From the NCBI GenBank assembly GCA_023420115.1, contig JAEZWR010000049.1:1-38106 (forward strand): DNA of 38,106 nucleotides. Reading direction: 5' to 3'. The notes beneath the pieces are model-generated. The model saw only the letters and a list, made by a program, of their open reading frames with translations, ran no database searches and had not been told where the DNA came from. This DNA comes from Bacillota bacterium (GTDB lineage: Bacteria > Bacillota > Clostridia > Saccharofermentanales > Fastidiosipilaceae). The position numbers were made by a program, and so were the translations under genes. Below, one piece after another: positions 24,964 to 33,778 of this stretch; the first letter of the stretch is position 1, and each line of letters starts with the position of its first letter.

Positions 24964-26076
24964 TTATTTGATTTCAGGCAAAAGAGCGTCAAGTTTATCA
25001 TGTTCTTCGGCCTGTCTTTCTGCCTCTATTTCTTCTGGAGTTAAGCTTACGCCAGCAGCTTCGGCGCTAAGATCAAGTCCAATTTGTTTCATAAGATAAA
25101 CATTGCTGTAGTATCGTCTTATATTATCCTTGGCAGCAAGTTCAATGAGAATATACTCATCATCTGCTGTCTCAAGAACGGAAATAAGATTGTAGATTTC
25201 GTTCAGTGATCCCGTCTTAAAACCCTTAATTCTTTTGTCGTAGAATACGCTATTTTCTTGAAGAGCTCGGTTGGTATTAACCCACTCGAATCTAACGCCA
25301 TCGGCATTGGTGCTGCTATAAGTAGGACTTTGAATAACTTTTCTTATATATGAATTTTCAAGGAGCTTCTTGCTTACCTTAAGTAGATCTTTACATGAAC
25401 TGCTGTCATCATATGAAAAACCACTACAATTGCTGATAATTGTATCGTTATAACCTTGTTCTTTTAAATAAGTAGCAAGATTTTCAATAAATAAATCAAG
25501 ACCTTCTTGTGGAGCAATATTGCTATTTCCACTAATTTTCTGAGCCGCTGCATAACATAGAGCATAAGCCGCATCATTTCCAGAAGGCACTAACATTCCA
25601 GCAACGAGATTTGAAACATAATAATTTCCGGGAACGATATTGGCAATAGAACTGTCTTCAGGAACAAGCTCGAGTATATTTGTATCGACACTTATGAGCT
25701 CACTATCGTCAAAAATTGAGTAAATATAATCAATTACAAAAAGCTTGGCCAAGGAGGCTGGAGCAATTTTTTTATCTGAATTTGATTCGAATATTATTTC
25801 ATCCCGATTTTTTGAATAAATAAGTGCGGCATCTGCGGCTAAATAGTTGGAACGCCTGATAGCAGTTGTTCTGCTATTATCCTCATCATAATATCTCCAC
25901 TCTTCGGCAGAGACCAAATTATTTTTATCTAGTCTTGACACTAGTGCAGAAAAAGAACTTTGTGAAAAGACGGTTTGAATGTAGGGTGAAACAAGAAGAT
26001 TTAAACTTATTAAAATGGATGATATCACAGATAAAGAATAATTTTTAATTCTAAAATTTTTAGATTTTAAAGCCAT
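24964..26076 (-). CDS. D-alanyl-D-alanine carboxypeptidase, peptidase S11
   Basis: This 370-residue penicillin-binding protein trims the last D-alanine from peptidoglycan stem peptides outside the membrane. An N-terminal hydrophobic segment (about 14-32) acts as signal. The three active-site motifs are present and well spaced: SxxK at S108-K111 (PASLAK), SGN at 165-167, and KTG at 287-289. After the catalytic domain only a short acidic tail remains, without the usual beta-rich C-terminal domain and amphipathic anchor of DacA, so it is a short form. It is transcribed divergently from the sensor kinase and is followed by mtnN. Confidence 0.88.
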   Translation of the reverse strand: MALKSKNFRIKNYSLSVISSILISLNLLVSPYIQTVFSQSSFSALVSRLDKNNLVSAEEWRYYDEDNSRTTAIRRSNYLAADAALIYSKNRDEIIFESNSDKKIAPASLAKLFVIDYIYSIFDDSELISVDTNILELVPEDSSIANIVPGNYYVSNLVAGMLVPSGNDAAYALCYAAAQKISGNSNIAPQEGLDLFIENLATYLKEQGYNDTIISNCSGFSYDDSSSCKDLLKVSKKLLENSYIRKVIQSPTYSSTNADGVRFEWVNTNRALQENSVFYDKRIKGFKTGSLNEIYNLISVLETADDEYILIELAAKDNIRRYYSNVYLMKQIGLDLSAEAAGVSLTPEEIEAERQAEEHDKLDALLPEIK

Positions 26077-26330
26077 CTATTTACTCCCAATATAACTTAA
26101 TAACTTTTAGTGAGCGAATTGAATTCTCGTAAACTATACTTTGAATTTTAAATTATACAATCTTAGAATAAAAATAAATACATATTTTTAACTGATTAAA
26201 AAAATATTAAGCTTTGTAGAAAAATATTTACTCAATCAGAATGCGTAATTTAAGTGATGTATTTATAATAATTATCTGTAATAGATGCAAAAAATGTAAA
26301 AAAGCAAATAAATACGAAGAAGGTATTGTG

Positions 26331-27911
26331 GTGTTAAATAGGTTTCGACAGATCAGATATAAAAAGACAACTCTGACCCTTGTAATTGTTATTATTGTTT
26401 CTTTTCTTATGCTATTAACGGCTTTTTATAAAATTATTTCGTCATCAGTAAATGAAGTAAGATGTAGACAGTTATATAGAGCGGCAGATGAGCTGTCTGA
26501 GAGATTGACTTTGCTTTGGAAGTTAGAAAATACTGGAGTTGTTCTAGATAGTCAGTATTCTCAAAATGCTATTGCCGAGAATATGAGGTTTATAACTAAG
26601 TTGACAAATGCTTATGCTTGGTTAGTTAGACCTGATGGGCAAATTATTTATAGACCAGAAACTATGGAAGATGACATGGGTGCGAAGCTTTTTAAGCGCC
26701 ATCCAGATACAGGTAGAGAGACCATACCACAGAAGTATGTAGGAAATGATCTTCCAGATGAGGGTATTATAATCAAAGGTGGAAATTTTCAAGGATTCTT
26801 CTCACCAGTCGGCTCCAGCTGGCTTAGTGTGGTTAAACCTATATCCTTGGGTCAGAAAAGACTCTGTTATTTACATATCCACGAAAGAGTGAGTATGTCT
26901 GATGATATTAGATTATATTTGCTCAATGGTCTTGCTATATCCCTATTTGTGGCCATTGTTGTTGCTCTATTATTTGTTTGGGTTTTTACACAAGAATTAT
27001 CGAGACCAATTACACTTTTGTCAGATGCTGCAAATAAGGTGGCGTTAGGAGACTTTTCAGTTCAGGTATCGTTGCCACCAGCTGGTATGTTATCCTTTGT
27101 TGACGAAAATAGTGACCTTAATAATTTGATATCTACGTTTAATCGTATGATACAAAAATTAGGAGATGCCAATACAGCGCAGCGTGATTTTATATCTAGT
27201 ATATCTCATGATATAAGAACTCCTCTAACATCGATTATTGGCTTTTCTGGGGCAATTATGGATGGAACTGTTGGCAAAGAGGATCAGGAGCACTACTTAT
27301 CAATAATTCACAGTGAATCAGTGAGACTGGCATCATTAGTTAGATCTATGAACGATGTTGTTCAGCTTGATCAACACGAGATTCATTATGAATTCACTGA
27401 CTTTAATTTAGTAGAACTTATTCAAGATGTGGTAAACAATCTCACTTTTATATTAGATGAGAAGAGTATAACAGTTCAGACAGATCCTTCTCTAAGTTTC
27501 GGCAATGTTATTAATGTGTATGGAGATAGATCGCAGATACAGAGGGTTCTAATTAATCTTATTCAGAATGCAAGTAAATTTGTCGAACAAGGTGGAGTTA
27601 TAGCTATTGCAGCTCTATGTACAAAATCTAAAGGGAATAAAGCCAATAAACTTATTCAAATAGATATTGAAGATAATGGTCCTGGTGTTAGCCCTGAGGA
27701 CAGAGATCACATTTTTGAACGATTCTATAAGTCGGATAGATCTAGAACTGGTAAATCAGGTAGTGGTTTGGGGCTTCATATTTGCAAACAGATTCTTGCG
27801 GCACATGGGCAATTCATTTGGCTAGACGAATCAAATATGGGCGGAGCTAAATTCTCTTTTACATTGCAACTTTCGGACAATAAGATAAAGAAAGGTGACA
27901 AACATGCCTAG
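26331..27911 (+). CDS. Sensor histidine kinase, HAMP-HisKA-HATPase
   Basis: This membrane kinase of about 526 residues has a membrane segment at 14-35 and an external region to about 195. A second segment lies at 197-219, HAMP at about 220-278, and the HisKA box SSISHDIRTPLTS with phospho-acceptor H293. The ATPase domain has the N box LINLIQNASKF, DNGPGVSPEDRDHIFERFYKSD and GSGLGLHICKQI. The frame is open from 26241, but the first 30 codons look non-coding. GAAGAAGGT lies properly ahead of GTG 26331, which I take as the start. A possible promoter is TTGAAT (26141-26146) with TAGAAT (26164-26169). No response regulator is adjacent. It overlaps nth by eight bases. Confidence 0.87.
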   Translation: MLNRFRQIRYKKTTLTLVIVIIVSFLMLLTAFYKIISSSVNEVRCRQLYRAADELSERLTLLWKLENTGVVLDSQYSQNAIAENMRFITKLTNAYAWLVRPDGQIIYRPETMEDDMGAKLFKRHPDTGRETIPQKYVGNDLPDEGIIIKGGNFQGFFSPVGSSWLSVVKPISLGQKRLCYLHIHERVSMSDDIRLYLLNGLAISLFVAIVVALLFVWVFTQELSRPITLLSDAANKVALGDFSVQVSLPPAGMLSFVDENSDLNNLISTFNRMIQKLGDANTAQRDFISSISHDIRTPLTSIIGFSGAIMDGTVGKEDQEHYLSIIHSESVRLASLVRSMNDVVQLDQHEIHYEFTDFNLVELIQDVVNNLTFILDEKSITVQTDPSLSFGNVINVYGDRSQIQRVLINLIQNASKFVEQGGVIAIAALCTKSKGNKANKLIQIDIEDNGPGVSPEDRDHIFERFYKSDRSRTGKSGSGLGLHICKQILAAHGQFIWLDESNMGGAKFSFTLQLSDNKIKKGDKHA

Positions 27912-28557
27912 AGAGAGCCAGATCAAGAAAAAAGAACGATGCAAAGAAATTATTTCTAGACTCGAAAACTTTTATGGTGAGGTCGAGTGTTCTCTTCTCT
28001 ACAGAGATGATCCATGGAGACTTATGGTTGCTGCAATTTTAGCGGCACAGTGTACAGATGCAAGAGTTAATTTAGTTACCCCAGCGCTATTTGAACGCTT
28101 CCCAACAATGGAAGAATTTGCGACTTCTGAATCCAGTGAAATTGAGCTTTATATAAAATCCTGTGGCTTATTTAGGAACAAAGCTAAGAGCATAAAGTTA
28201 GCAGCTGAATACTGTTTAAAAGAATATAATGGAGAGATTCCTAAGGATTTTGACAAAATTCTAAAAATTCCAGGAGTGGGCAGAAAAATTGCAAATTTAA
28301 TCATTGGTGATTGTTTTTCTATGCCAGGAATAGTCGTAGATACTCATTGTAAAAGATTGAGCTATAGATTGGGGCTGACTAGTACAGAAGATCCCACAAA
28401 GGCAGAATATGAGCTCTTAAAAATTGTTGAACCTGCTAAACAAATAGAATATGGTCATCTTATGGTAGAACACGGAAGAAATGTTTGCAAAGGCCAAAAA
28501 GCACTCTGTGATTCCTGTGTGCTTAATGATATTTGCCCTAAGAAAAAAAGAAAATAG
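27904..28557 (+). CDS. nth: Endonuclease III, DNA glycosylase/AP lyase
   Basis: This 217-residue base-excision repair enzyme removes oxidised pyrimidines and cuts the abasic site. The helix-hairpin-helix with catalytic lysine is LKIPGVGRKIANL, and the catalytic aspartate lies in VVDTHCKRL. The C-terminal iron-sulphur cluster loop has spacing C-x6-C-x2-C-x5-C. AAAGG (27891-27895) favours ATG 27904 over the GTG nine bases upstream. The gene begins inside the end of the sensor-kinase gene, so their translation is likely coupled. Confidence 0.95.
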   Translation: MPRESQIKKKERCKEIISRLENFYGEVECSLLYRDDPWRLMVAAILAAQCTDARVNLVTPALFERFPTMEEFATSESSEIELYIKSCGLFRNKAKSIKLAAEYCLKEYNGEIPKDFDKILKIPGVGRKIANLIIGDCFSMPGIVVDTHCKRLSYRLGLTSTEDPTKAEYELLKIVEPAKQIEYGHLMVEHGRNVCKGQKALCDSCVLNDICPKKKRK

Positions 28558-28588
28558 ATTTTTCTTAGGGCACGGCTGTGCTTTTTTT
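28536..28588 (+). terminator. Double stem-loop terminator after nth
   Basis: CCCTAAGAAAAA (28536-28547), inside the last codons of nth, is the exact inverted repeat of 28559-28570. A second helix, GCAC-GGCT-GTGC (28570-28581), is followed by seven T. The two may be alternative folds; the second is the classic terminator. Confidence 0.7.
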
Positions 28589-28635
28589 GAATAGTTTTAA
28601 TTTTAATGGATAATTAGGAGGAGGTATTGACGAGA

Positions 28636-30846
28636 ATGAAGTCTCTTGATGACAGTATTTCTATTGTCAGAGGTGTGGGTGAAGCCAAACTTAAGCTTCT
28701 AAAGAAAAAGGGTATTAGCTCCGTTCGTGATGCCATAAGATATTATCCTAGAGATTATGAAGACTTTACTAATCTAATTGATATAGATGAGGCTAATGAG
28801 GGAGATGAGGTTTGTTTTGTAGCTAGAGTCGCTAGATTAAGTCAGGTTAACCATGCAAATAAGAAGAAACCATTTACCTGTGTGCTGATTGATGACAGTT
28901 CTAGCATAAGGGCAACTTTTTATGGACAGCCATATATGAATGCCAGACTTGCGAGTGGAGATAAATTCCTTTTTCATGGAACGATAAAAAATGGTAGATA
29001 TGGTAATGAGATAGTTAATCCTGATGTAGAAGAATTTTATGATGAAGACTGTTTGAATTTAAGAGCAATTTACCCTTTGACCAAGGGGCTTAAGCAATAT
29101 ATGGTAAGAAATATGATGAGAGAGATTCTGCATAGGTATGCAGATCTTCTTCCTGAGTTTTTACCTAAGCAAATTATGAAAAAATATAGTCTTTGTGCTG
29201 GGCGTTTTGCATATGAGAAAATTCATAGGGCTGATGGATATGAGGATCTAGATTTAGCCAAGCGCCGCTTGAAATTCGAAGAACTTTTTTTAGTGCTTTA
29301 TGGTCTTAGGACAATTAATATTAAAAAGAAATCAGAGTTTGTTTTTGATGCTGCTAAGCCTAAGCGTGAGATTTTTAATGGACTTGTAAACTCTCTTCCA
29401 TATAAACTAACTGATGGTCAACGTGCGGCCTTAAAGGACGTTCTATCCGATCTGATGTCAGGATATCAGATGAACAGATTGCTACAAGGGGATGTGGGAA
29501 GTGGGAAGACGATCGTTGCCTTTTTGGCTATGCACTTTTCTTCTATTTATGGCTTTCAATCTGTCCTTATGGCTCCTACTTCTGTTTTAGCTGAGCAGCA
29601 TTACAATAATTTTAAAAAATTATTTCCTAATATTTCTGACGAAGAACTTGCTCTTTTGACGGGAAAGCTCAGTAAAAAAGAAAAAAGGGATATATATGAG
29701 AAAATTGAGAATGGAACAATAAAATTTCTTATAGGTACTCATGCTGTGCTATCTGAACAAGTTAGATTTAATAACTTAGCGCTGGCTATAACCGATGAGC
29801 AACATCGTTTCGGAGTTCGTCAACGCTTACTTCTTAATCGTAATAATGAAAGTGAACGAAGTGAGAGTGACAGCAAAGATCTTTCTAATGATGAGACAAA
29901 TGCAGCTGATTCAGAACGTGAGAAAGATAGTAATTCTAAACTTAATTTTGTTAGGTCATCATTATTTGCAAATAATTTAGAAGAGAACAATATTAAAGAT
30001 AATAATCCACATATTTTGGTTATGTCTGCGACACCAATACCTAGAACATTGGCTATGATTATTTATGGTGATCTTTCAGTGTCATGGATAATGGATTGTC
30101 CTAAAGGTAGGCAAAAAGTAGAAACATATACTGCAAGAAATGAGAAGCATGACAAACAAATCATAGATATTGGAAAAAGACAATTAGAAGCTGGCGGAGC
30201 GCTTTTTTATATCTGCCCTACAATTGAAGAGGATGATAGTGGAATTAGTTCTGTAGAAAAAACTTACGAAGAGGTTAAAAGCCAATATCCAGAATACAAG
30301 GTAGGGTATTTACACGGTGGTATGAAAGAAAAGAAAAAACAAGAAATCATGGGGCTTTTTGCTGAGAAACAATTGGATATATTGGTATCTACTACTGTTG
30401 TTGAGGTGGGAGTTGATGTGCCTAGGGCAAATATGATAGTGATTCTAGATGCAGAAAGATATGGTATGGCACAGCTCCATCAGCTTAGAGGTAGAGTGGG
30501 CAGAGGTGAGCTAAAAAGCTACTGCTTCTTAAGAACTAAGCTTGGCCCCGAGACTCTAGCATCTAAGAGGCTTAGAGAAGTCTGCGTGAATAATAATGGT
30601 TACGAATTAGCGGATATTGATATGAAACTTAGGGGGTCTGGGGATTTTTTTGGTACTAGGCAGCATGGTATTCCTGAATTCAAAATTGCAAATCTTTATG
30701 ATGATCAAGAAATTTTGGCCGAGGCTAGAGAGGCTGTAGAAAGTGTCCTATCTAATGAGATAAGCTTGAGTAGAGATGACAAACTGGCAATTGAAAATGG
30801 CTTAGAGTTTTATTTTGACAATAATGATTTTGCTTCTAGTATTTGA
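28636..30846 (+). CDS. recG: ATP-dependent DNA helicase RecG
   Basis: This helicase of about 736 residues remodels stalled forks and recombination junctions. The N-terminal helix-hairpin-helix and wedge domain (VRGVGEAKLKLLKKKGI, YYPRDYEDF) is followed by Walker A LLQGDVGSGKT, DEQHRFG (about 387-393), SATPIPRTL, and the C-terminal RecG motifs (QLRGRVGRGELKSYC, RGSGDFFGTRQHG). Between DEQHRFG and SATPIPRTL there are about 70 residues instead of the usual 23 or so. The extra is a Ser/Asp/Glu/Asn-rich insert at roughly 29845-29998. AGGAGGAGGT supports ATG 28636; a TTG nine bases earlier sits too close to it. rsmD and coaD follow in the same direction. Confidence 0.95.
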   Translation: MKSLDDSISIVRGVGEAKLKLLKKKGISSVRDAIRYYPRDYEDFTNLIDIDEANEGDEVCFVARVARLSQVNHANKKKPFTCVLIDDSSSIRATFYGQPYMNARLASGDKFLFHGTIKNGRYGNEIVNPDVEEFYDEDCLNLRAIYPLTKGLKQYMVRNMMREILHRYADLLPEFLPKQIMKKYSLCAGRFAYEKIHRADGYEDLDLAKRRLKFEELFLVLYGLRTINIKKKSEFVFDAAKPKREIFNGLVNSLPYKLTDGQRAALKDVLSDLMSGYQMNRLLQGDVGSGKTIVAFLAMHFSSIYGFQSVLMAPTSVLAEQHYNNFKKLFPNISDEELALLTGKLSKKEKRDIYEKIENGTIKFLIGTHAVLSEQVRFNNLALAITDEQHRFGVRQRLLLNRNNESERSESDSKDLSNDETNAADSEREKDSNSKLNFVRSSLFANNLEENNIKDNNPHILVMSATPIPRTLAMIIYGDLSVSWIMDCPKGRQKVETYTARNEKHDKQIIDIGKRQLEAGGALFYICPTIEEDDSGISSVEKTYEEVKSQYPEYKVGYLHGGMKEKKKQEIMGLFAEKQLDILVSTTVVEVGVDVPRANMIVILDAERYGMAQLHQLRGRVGRGELKSYCFLRTKLGPETLASKRLREVCVNNNGYELADIDMKLRGSGDFFGTRQHGIPEFKIANLYDDQEILAEAREAVESVLSNEISLSRDDKLAIENGLEFYFDNNDFASSI

Positions 30847-30872
30847 TTGTCTATATTTTGATTATCTATATA
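30843..30872 (+). repeat. 15-base tandem repeat, two units, after recG
   Basis: TTGATTGTCTATATT (30843-30857) is followed by TTGATTATCTATATA (30858-30872). The first unit overlaps the stop codon of recG. No function is evident. Confidence 0.5.
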
Positions 30873-30944
30873 TTGTTTATTTGAAGCACTTAGTGTTTTA
30901 TTTTATGTTGCTTTGTTGTTGAACGTAGGAGTTTGGAGGTTGAA

Positions 30945-31523
30945 ATGGGAAGAGTTATTGCTGGGAAGAAACGTGGCCTTAAACTTGCTACGTTACAAGG
31001 ACTTCAGACAAGACCGAGTTCAGATCGTTTAAAAGAAGCTCTGTTTAATATATTGCAAGACAGAATATATGCATCTTCTTTTCTTGATTTATATGCTGGG
31101 TCTGGACAAATAGGAATAGAAGCCCTAAGCAGGGAAGCGGCCACTGTCTGTGCAGTAGAGCATAACGATGAGGCGTGTAATGTCATAAAAAAGAATATTG
31201 AAAAGGCCGGGTTCAGAGATAGATATCGACTTTTTAAAATGGATGCCAGAAAGGCTTTGAAAATTCTTAGTGATGAAGAGCTAAGTTTCGACATTGTTTT
31301 TATGGATCCTCCATATGCTGAGGCAGAAAGACTATGTTCTAGAGTGTTTAAATTATTATTTGCTGGCAAGCTTCTTAAAAAGAATTCTTTAATTATTGTG
31401 GAGTGTTCCAGTAAAGATGGTGAACTTTTACAAAATAGATTAGGTGAATTAATCGAAGGTGAATGTAGTGTTAGAGTATCAAAGTATGGTAGTTCCACTA
31501 TCGTTATATTTGAACTTAATTGA
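30945..31523 (+). CDS. rsmD: 16S rRNA guanine-966 N2-methyltransferase
   Basis: This 192-residue methyltransferase modifies G966 of 16S rRNA using S-adenosylmethionine. It shows the RsmD start MGRVIAGKKRGLKL, the TRPSSDRLKEALFNIL segment, the SAM-binding loop FLDLYAGSGQIGIEAL, and the catalytic motif FMDPPYAEAE. GGAGGT (30935-30940) lies close ahead of ATG 30945; the in-frame TTG at 30933 would overlap that site. Its place between recG and coaD is the common Firmicutes order. Confidence 0.93.
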   Translation: MGRVIAGKKRGLKLATLQGLQTRPSSDRLKEALFNILQDRIYASSFLDLYAGSGQIGIEALSREAATVCAVEHNDEACNVIKKNIEKAGFRDRYRLFKMDARKALKILSDEELSFDIVFMDPPYAEAERLCSRVFKLLFAGKLLKKNSLIIVECSSKDGELLQNRLGELIEGECSVRVSKYGSSTIVIFELN

Positions 31524-31698
31524 ATTTGACATTTTTACTTAGTCAATATGTTTTTTTATCTGTTAAAATTATTTTTAATAAATTTCTTATTATTGCAGGG
31601 GAGAGCAGTTGAATTATTTTAGCTTTTTAAATTGATTAACTTGTGATTTAAAGATGAGTTGTGATTGAATAGTAATATATTTAGCTGTAATTAGTGTT

Positions 31699-32184
31699 AT
31701 GAAAGTATGGATATATCCTGGTTCATTTGATCCTTTTACCTTAGGTCATGTTAATGTGGCTAGAAGAGCGGCAGCTCTTTGTGACAAATTGATTGTTAGC
31801 GTAATGATAAATAAGAAGAAGCAAGGGGCTTTTTCTATTGATGAGAGAGTTGAAATGGCAAGGAATTCTCTCAAGGGTGCAACTAATATTGAGGTTATAC
31901 ACTATGACGGTTTGCTGGTTGATCTAATGGAAAAAAAGGGAGCAACTGCGGTTGTCAGAGGTTTAAGGAGTGAGTCAGATTATAGATACGAGGCGGAGAT
32001 GGCGGCTGCTAACTCATTGTTAGATCCTAACTATGAGGCGATTTTATTTCCTTGTAGGCCAGATCTTGTTTTTATATCATCTGGAATTGTGCGAGAAGTA
32101 GCAAGTTTTGGTGGAGATATAAGTGGCATGGTTTCTGAAGAGATTATTGATGAGGTTAGTGCCAAATTAAAAAATAAATTTTAG
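31699..32184 (+). CDS. coaD: Phosphopantetheine adenylyltransferase
   Basis: This 161-residue enzyme makes dephospho-coenzyme A from phosphopantetheine and ATP, the fourth step of CoA synthesis. The N-terminal GSFDPFTLGH contains the nucleotidyltransferase T/HxGH motif, VVRGLRSESDYRYE is typical, and ISSGIVRE stands for the usual SSTxVRE. The length is normal. The ATG at 31699 has no clear ribosome binding site within 15 bases, unlike its neighbours. A TTGACA at 31526-31531 with TATGTT at 31547-31552 is a possible, short-spaced promoter. Confidence 0.94.
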   Translation: MKVWIYPGSFDPFTLGHVNVARRAAALCDKLIVSVMINKKKQGAFSIDERVEMARNSLKGATNIEVIHYDGLLVDLMEKKGATAVVRGLRSESDYRYEAEMAAANSLLDPNYEAILFPCRPDLVFISSGIVREVASFGGDISGMVSEEIIDEVSAKLKNKF

Positions 32185-32438
32185 TTATTGCTATGTTTAT
32201 TTAATGAGAGATATACATGTTGGATTGTATGTAAAGAATATCTTTTTATTTAAATAGTAATTGAGAGTTTATATTTTTGGTGATTTTATGATATGGATTA
32301 ATTCTATAATTTGCTTGATATAAGCAAGTTGAATTGGAGCTTCAATTTAACTTATAGAAGATTTATTGATTATAGTTTAAAATATATTAGTTAAATTTTG
32401 CTTATTAAGTAGTTTACCTTCGAATTGGGAGTAGAAGT
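32185..32438. other. Intergenic region with small inverted repeats
   Basis: This AT-rich gap contains TTGCTT-GATAT-AAGCAA (32311-32327) and, just after it, a TTGAA/TTCAA repeat near 32329-32345. Neither has a T-run. No ORF is seen. Confidence 0.4.
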
Positions 32439-32939
32439 ATGGATGATAAAATGTATTCAGCTTATGATGAAGATGGTCAGATATATGAAGATCCGACTGA
32501 TGTTTTTACTTGTATAGAGAACATTCAACAATACCTTGAATACCAGACAAAAAAAGTTCCTTTTAATAATAATCTTGTTATAGTTGATAGAACCTACTTG
32601 GGTACGATGCTTAATATTGTTAGGGATAAGTTCCCAGAACAATTAAAGGAAGCTAAACATATTGTTAGAACTAATAAGGATTTGATTCAGCGTGCCAAAC
32701 AAATAGCTAACAATATTATTCGAGATGCCGAGGATCAGATGGCGCAAATGGTTGATGAAAGTGAAATAACAATGCGGGCAAGGGAACAAGCCGAATCTAT
32801 AGTCAGCAAGGCCGAAGACTATAGGGACGATGTTAAGAAGCGAACAACAGCCTACATTAAACAAAATTTATCTAGCTTGGAAGATGTACTTACCTCAATA
32901 TTGGTTGAAATACAACGTAATCGAAAGGATTTGGAGTAA
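32439..32939 (+). CDS. Coiled-coil protein next to coaD, unknown function
   Basis: This 166-residue soluble protein has no signal peptide. After an acidic N terminus (to about residue 40) comes VIVDRTYLGTMLNIVRDKFP, and then a long charged helix from about 55 to the end, rich in Ala, Gln, Glu, Lys and Arg (AKQIANNIIRDAEDQMAQMV). Such a helix resembles the stalk of ATP synthase subunit b, and similar hypothetical proteins often sit beside coaD in Clostridia. GGGAG eight bases ahead of the ATG supports the start. A terminator follows immediately. I do not know its function. Confidence 0.75.
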   Translation: MDDKMYSAYDEDGQIYEDPTDVFTCIENIQQYLEYQTKKVPFNNNLVIVDRTYLGTMLNIVRDKFPEQLKEAKHIVRTNKDLIQRAKQIANNIIRDAEDQMAQMVDESEITMRAREQAESIVSKAEDYRDDVKKRTTAYIKQNLSSLEDVLTSILVEIQRNRKDLE

Positions 32940-32944
32940 AATCC

Positions 32945-32974
32945 TATAGCGGTTAATGGCCGCTATATTTTTTT
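32945..32974 (+). terminator. Intrinsic terminator after the coiled-coil gene
   Basis: TATAGCGG (32945-32952) pairs with CCGCTATA (32960-32967), followed directly by seven T (32968-32974). It ends only six bases before the next predicted start codon. Confidence 0.85.
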
Positions 32975-32980
32975 AGTGCT

Positions 32981-33751
32981 ATGTCTTTATTTAATAAAAA
33001 ATTTAATGCTGATATTAATAATGAATTAGATAATAATGGACACAAAGAATCTACTGTAAATACTACTGCCGAAGTTGATCCAATTTCAATAGATTCTTCT
33101 AGACAAAGTGGGAGTGAATTTACTGAGAATGTAGACGAGGCTCAAGTTAAATTTGGTCATAACAAAGTTCTTAGTAAAGTTTATGGGGTTAAGACTCTTG
33201 TTATCGCTGTGATTTTGATTACTATTTTATTTTTTGTTCTCTATCTTTTAAAAAATGGTAGATACGAAAGAGAAAAGGGTGATAGTCCGCGTTCTGCAGC
33301 TAAATTGCTAAGTCAGATTTTGAGCGAAGATGATTACGAGTCTTTTAAAAATACTTTTATTAATTCAGACGATAGTAAATTGACAGAACAATATTTTTCT
33401 ACTCTGAAAAATGAGCTTCTAGGTGAGGCGATTATGAATGAGTACATTATCTTAAATAAAGATGATGGGCGAATGTATTTAATTGCTGTAAGGAAAGAAG
33501 AAAATAGCAAACAATATAAGATACGCTTTGTCAAAGAAGTTCCTACGTCAGTAAGACAATTTTTTAATGACAGTGCTGCAAGTGAAGTTGACGAAGATTT
33601 CGAGAATCAACTGAAACAGGAGTTGAACCAGACAGAAGAAGTGAAAACAAGTACTGATAATACTGTTATAACAGAGTCAAGTGATGAGAGAGTAAACACT
33701 TCATCAAAAAAAGATACTTCTGAGAGCAAAACAGTATCTACTTCTAAGTAA
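32981..33751 (+). CDS. Single-pass membrane protein, unknown function
   Basis: This 256-residue protein has a polar, acidic N-terminal region (1-70), one strong membrane helix near 71-91 (KTLVIAVILITILFFVLYLL), and an external-type region. The region from about 100 to 200 looks folded (DYESFKNTFINSDDSKLTEQ; MYLIAVRKEENSKQYKIRFV), and the end is a Ser/Thr/Lys/Glu-rich disordered tail. I do not recognise the family. The predicted ATG has no ribosome binding site and stands just behind a strong terminator, so how it is expressed is unclear. ddl follows 27 bases later in the same direction. Confidence 0.7.
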   Translation: MSLFNKKFNADINNELDNNGHKESTVNTTAEVDPISIDSSRQSGSEFTENVDEAQVKFGHNKVLSKVYGVKTLVIAVILITILFFVLYLLKNGRYEREKGDSPRSAAKLLSQILSEDDYESFKNTFINSDDSKLTEQYFSTLKNELLGEAIMNEYIILNKDDGRMYLIAVRKEENSKQYKIRFVKEVPTSVRQFFNDSAASEVDEDFENQLKQELNQTEEVKTSTDNTVITESSDERVNTSSKKDTSESKTVSTSK

Positions 33752-33778
33752 GAGAAACATCGATAATAGAGGAATAAT

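Noticed and set aside
26241..26330. Thirty extra N-terminal residues of the sensor kinase, with a Cys-x-x-Cys-x-x-Cys run
   Set aside because: The stretch is AT-rich, lacks a ribosome site at its ATG, and precedes a well-placed GAAGAAGGT for GTG 26331; a metal-binding head is unlikely.
31605..31636. Eight-codon ORF behind GGGGAG upstream of coaD
   Set aside because: The start would be TTG, nothing else supports it, and such short frames are expected by chance.
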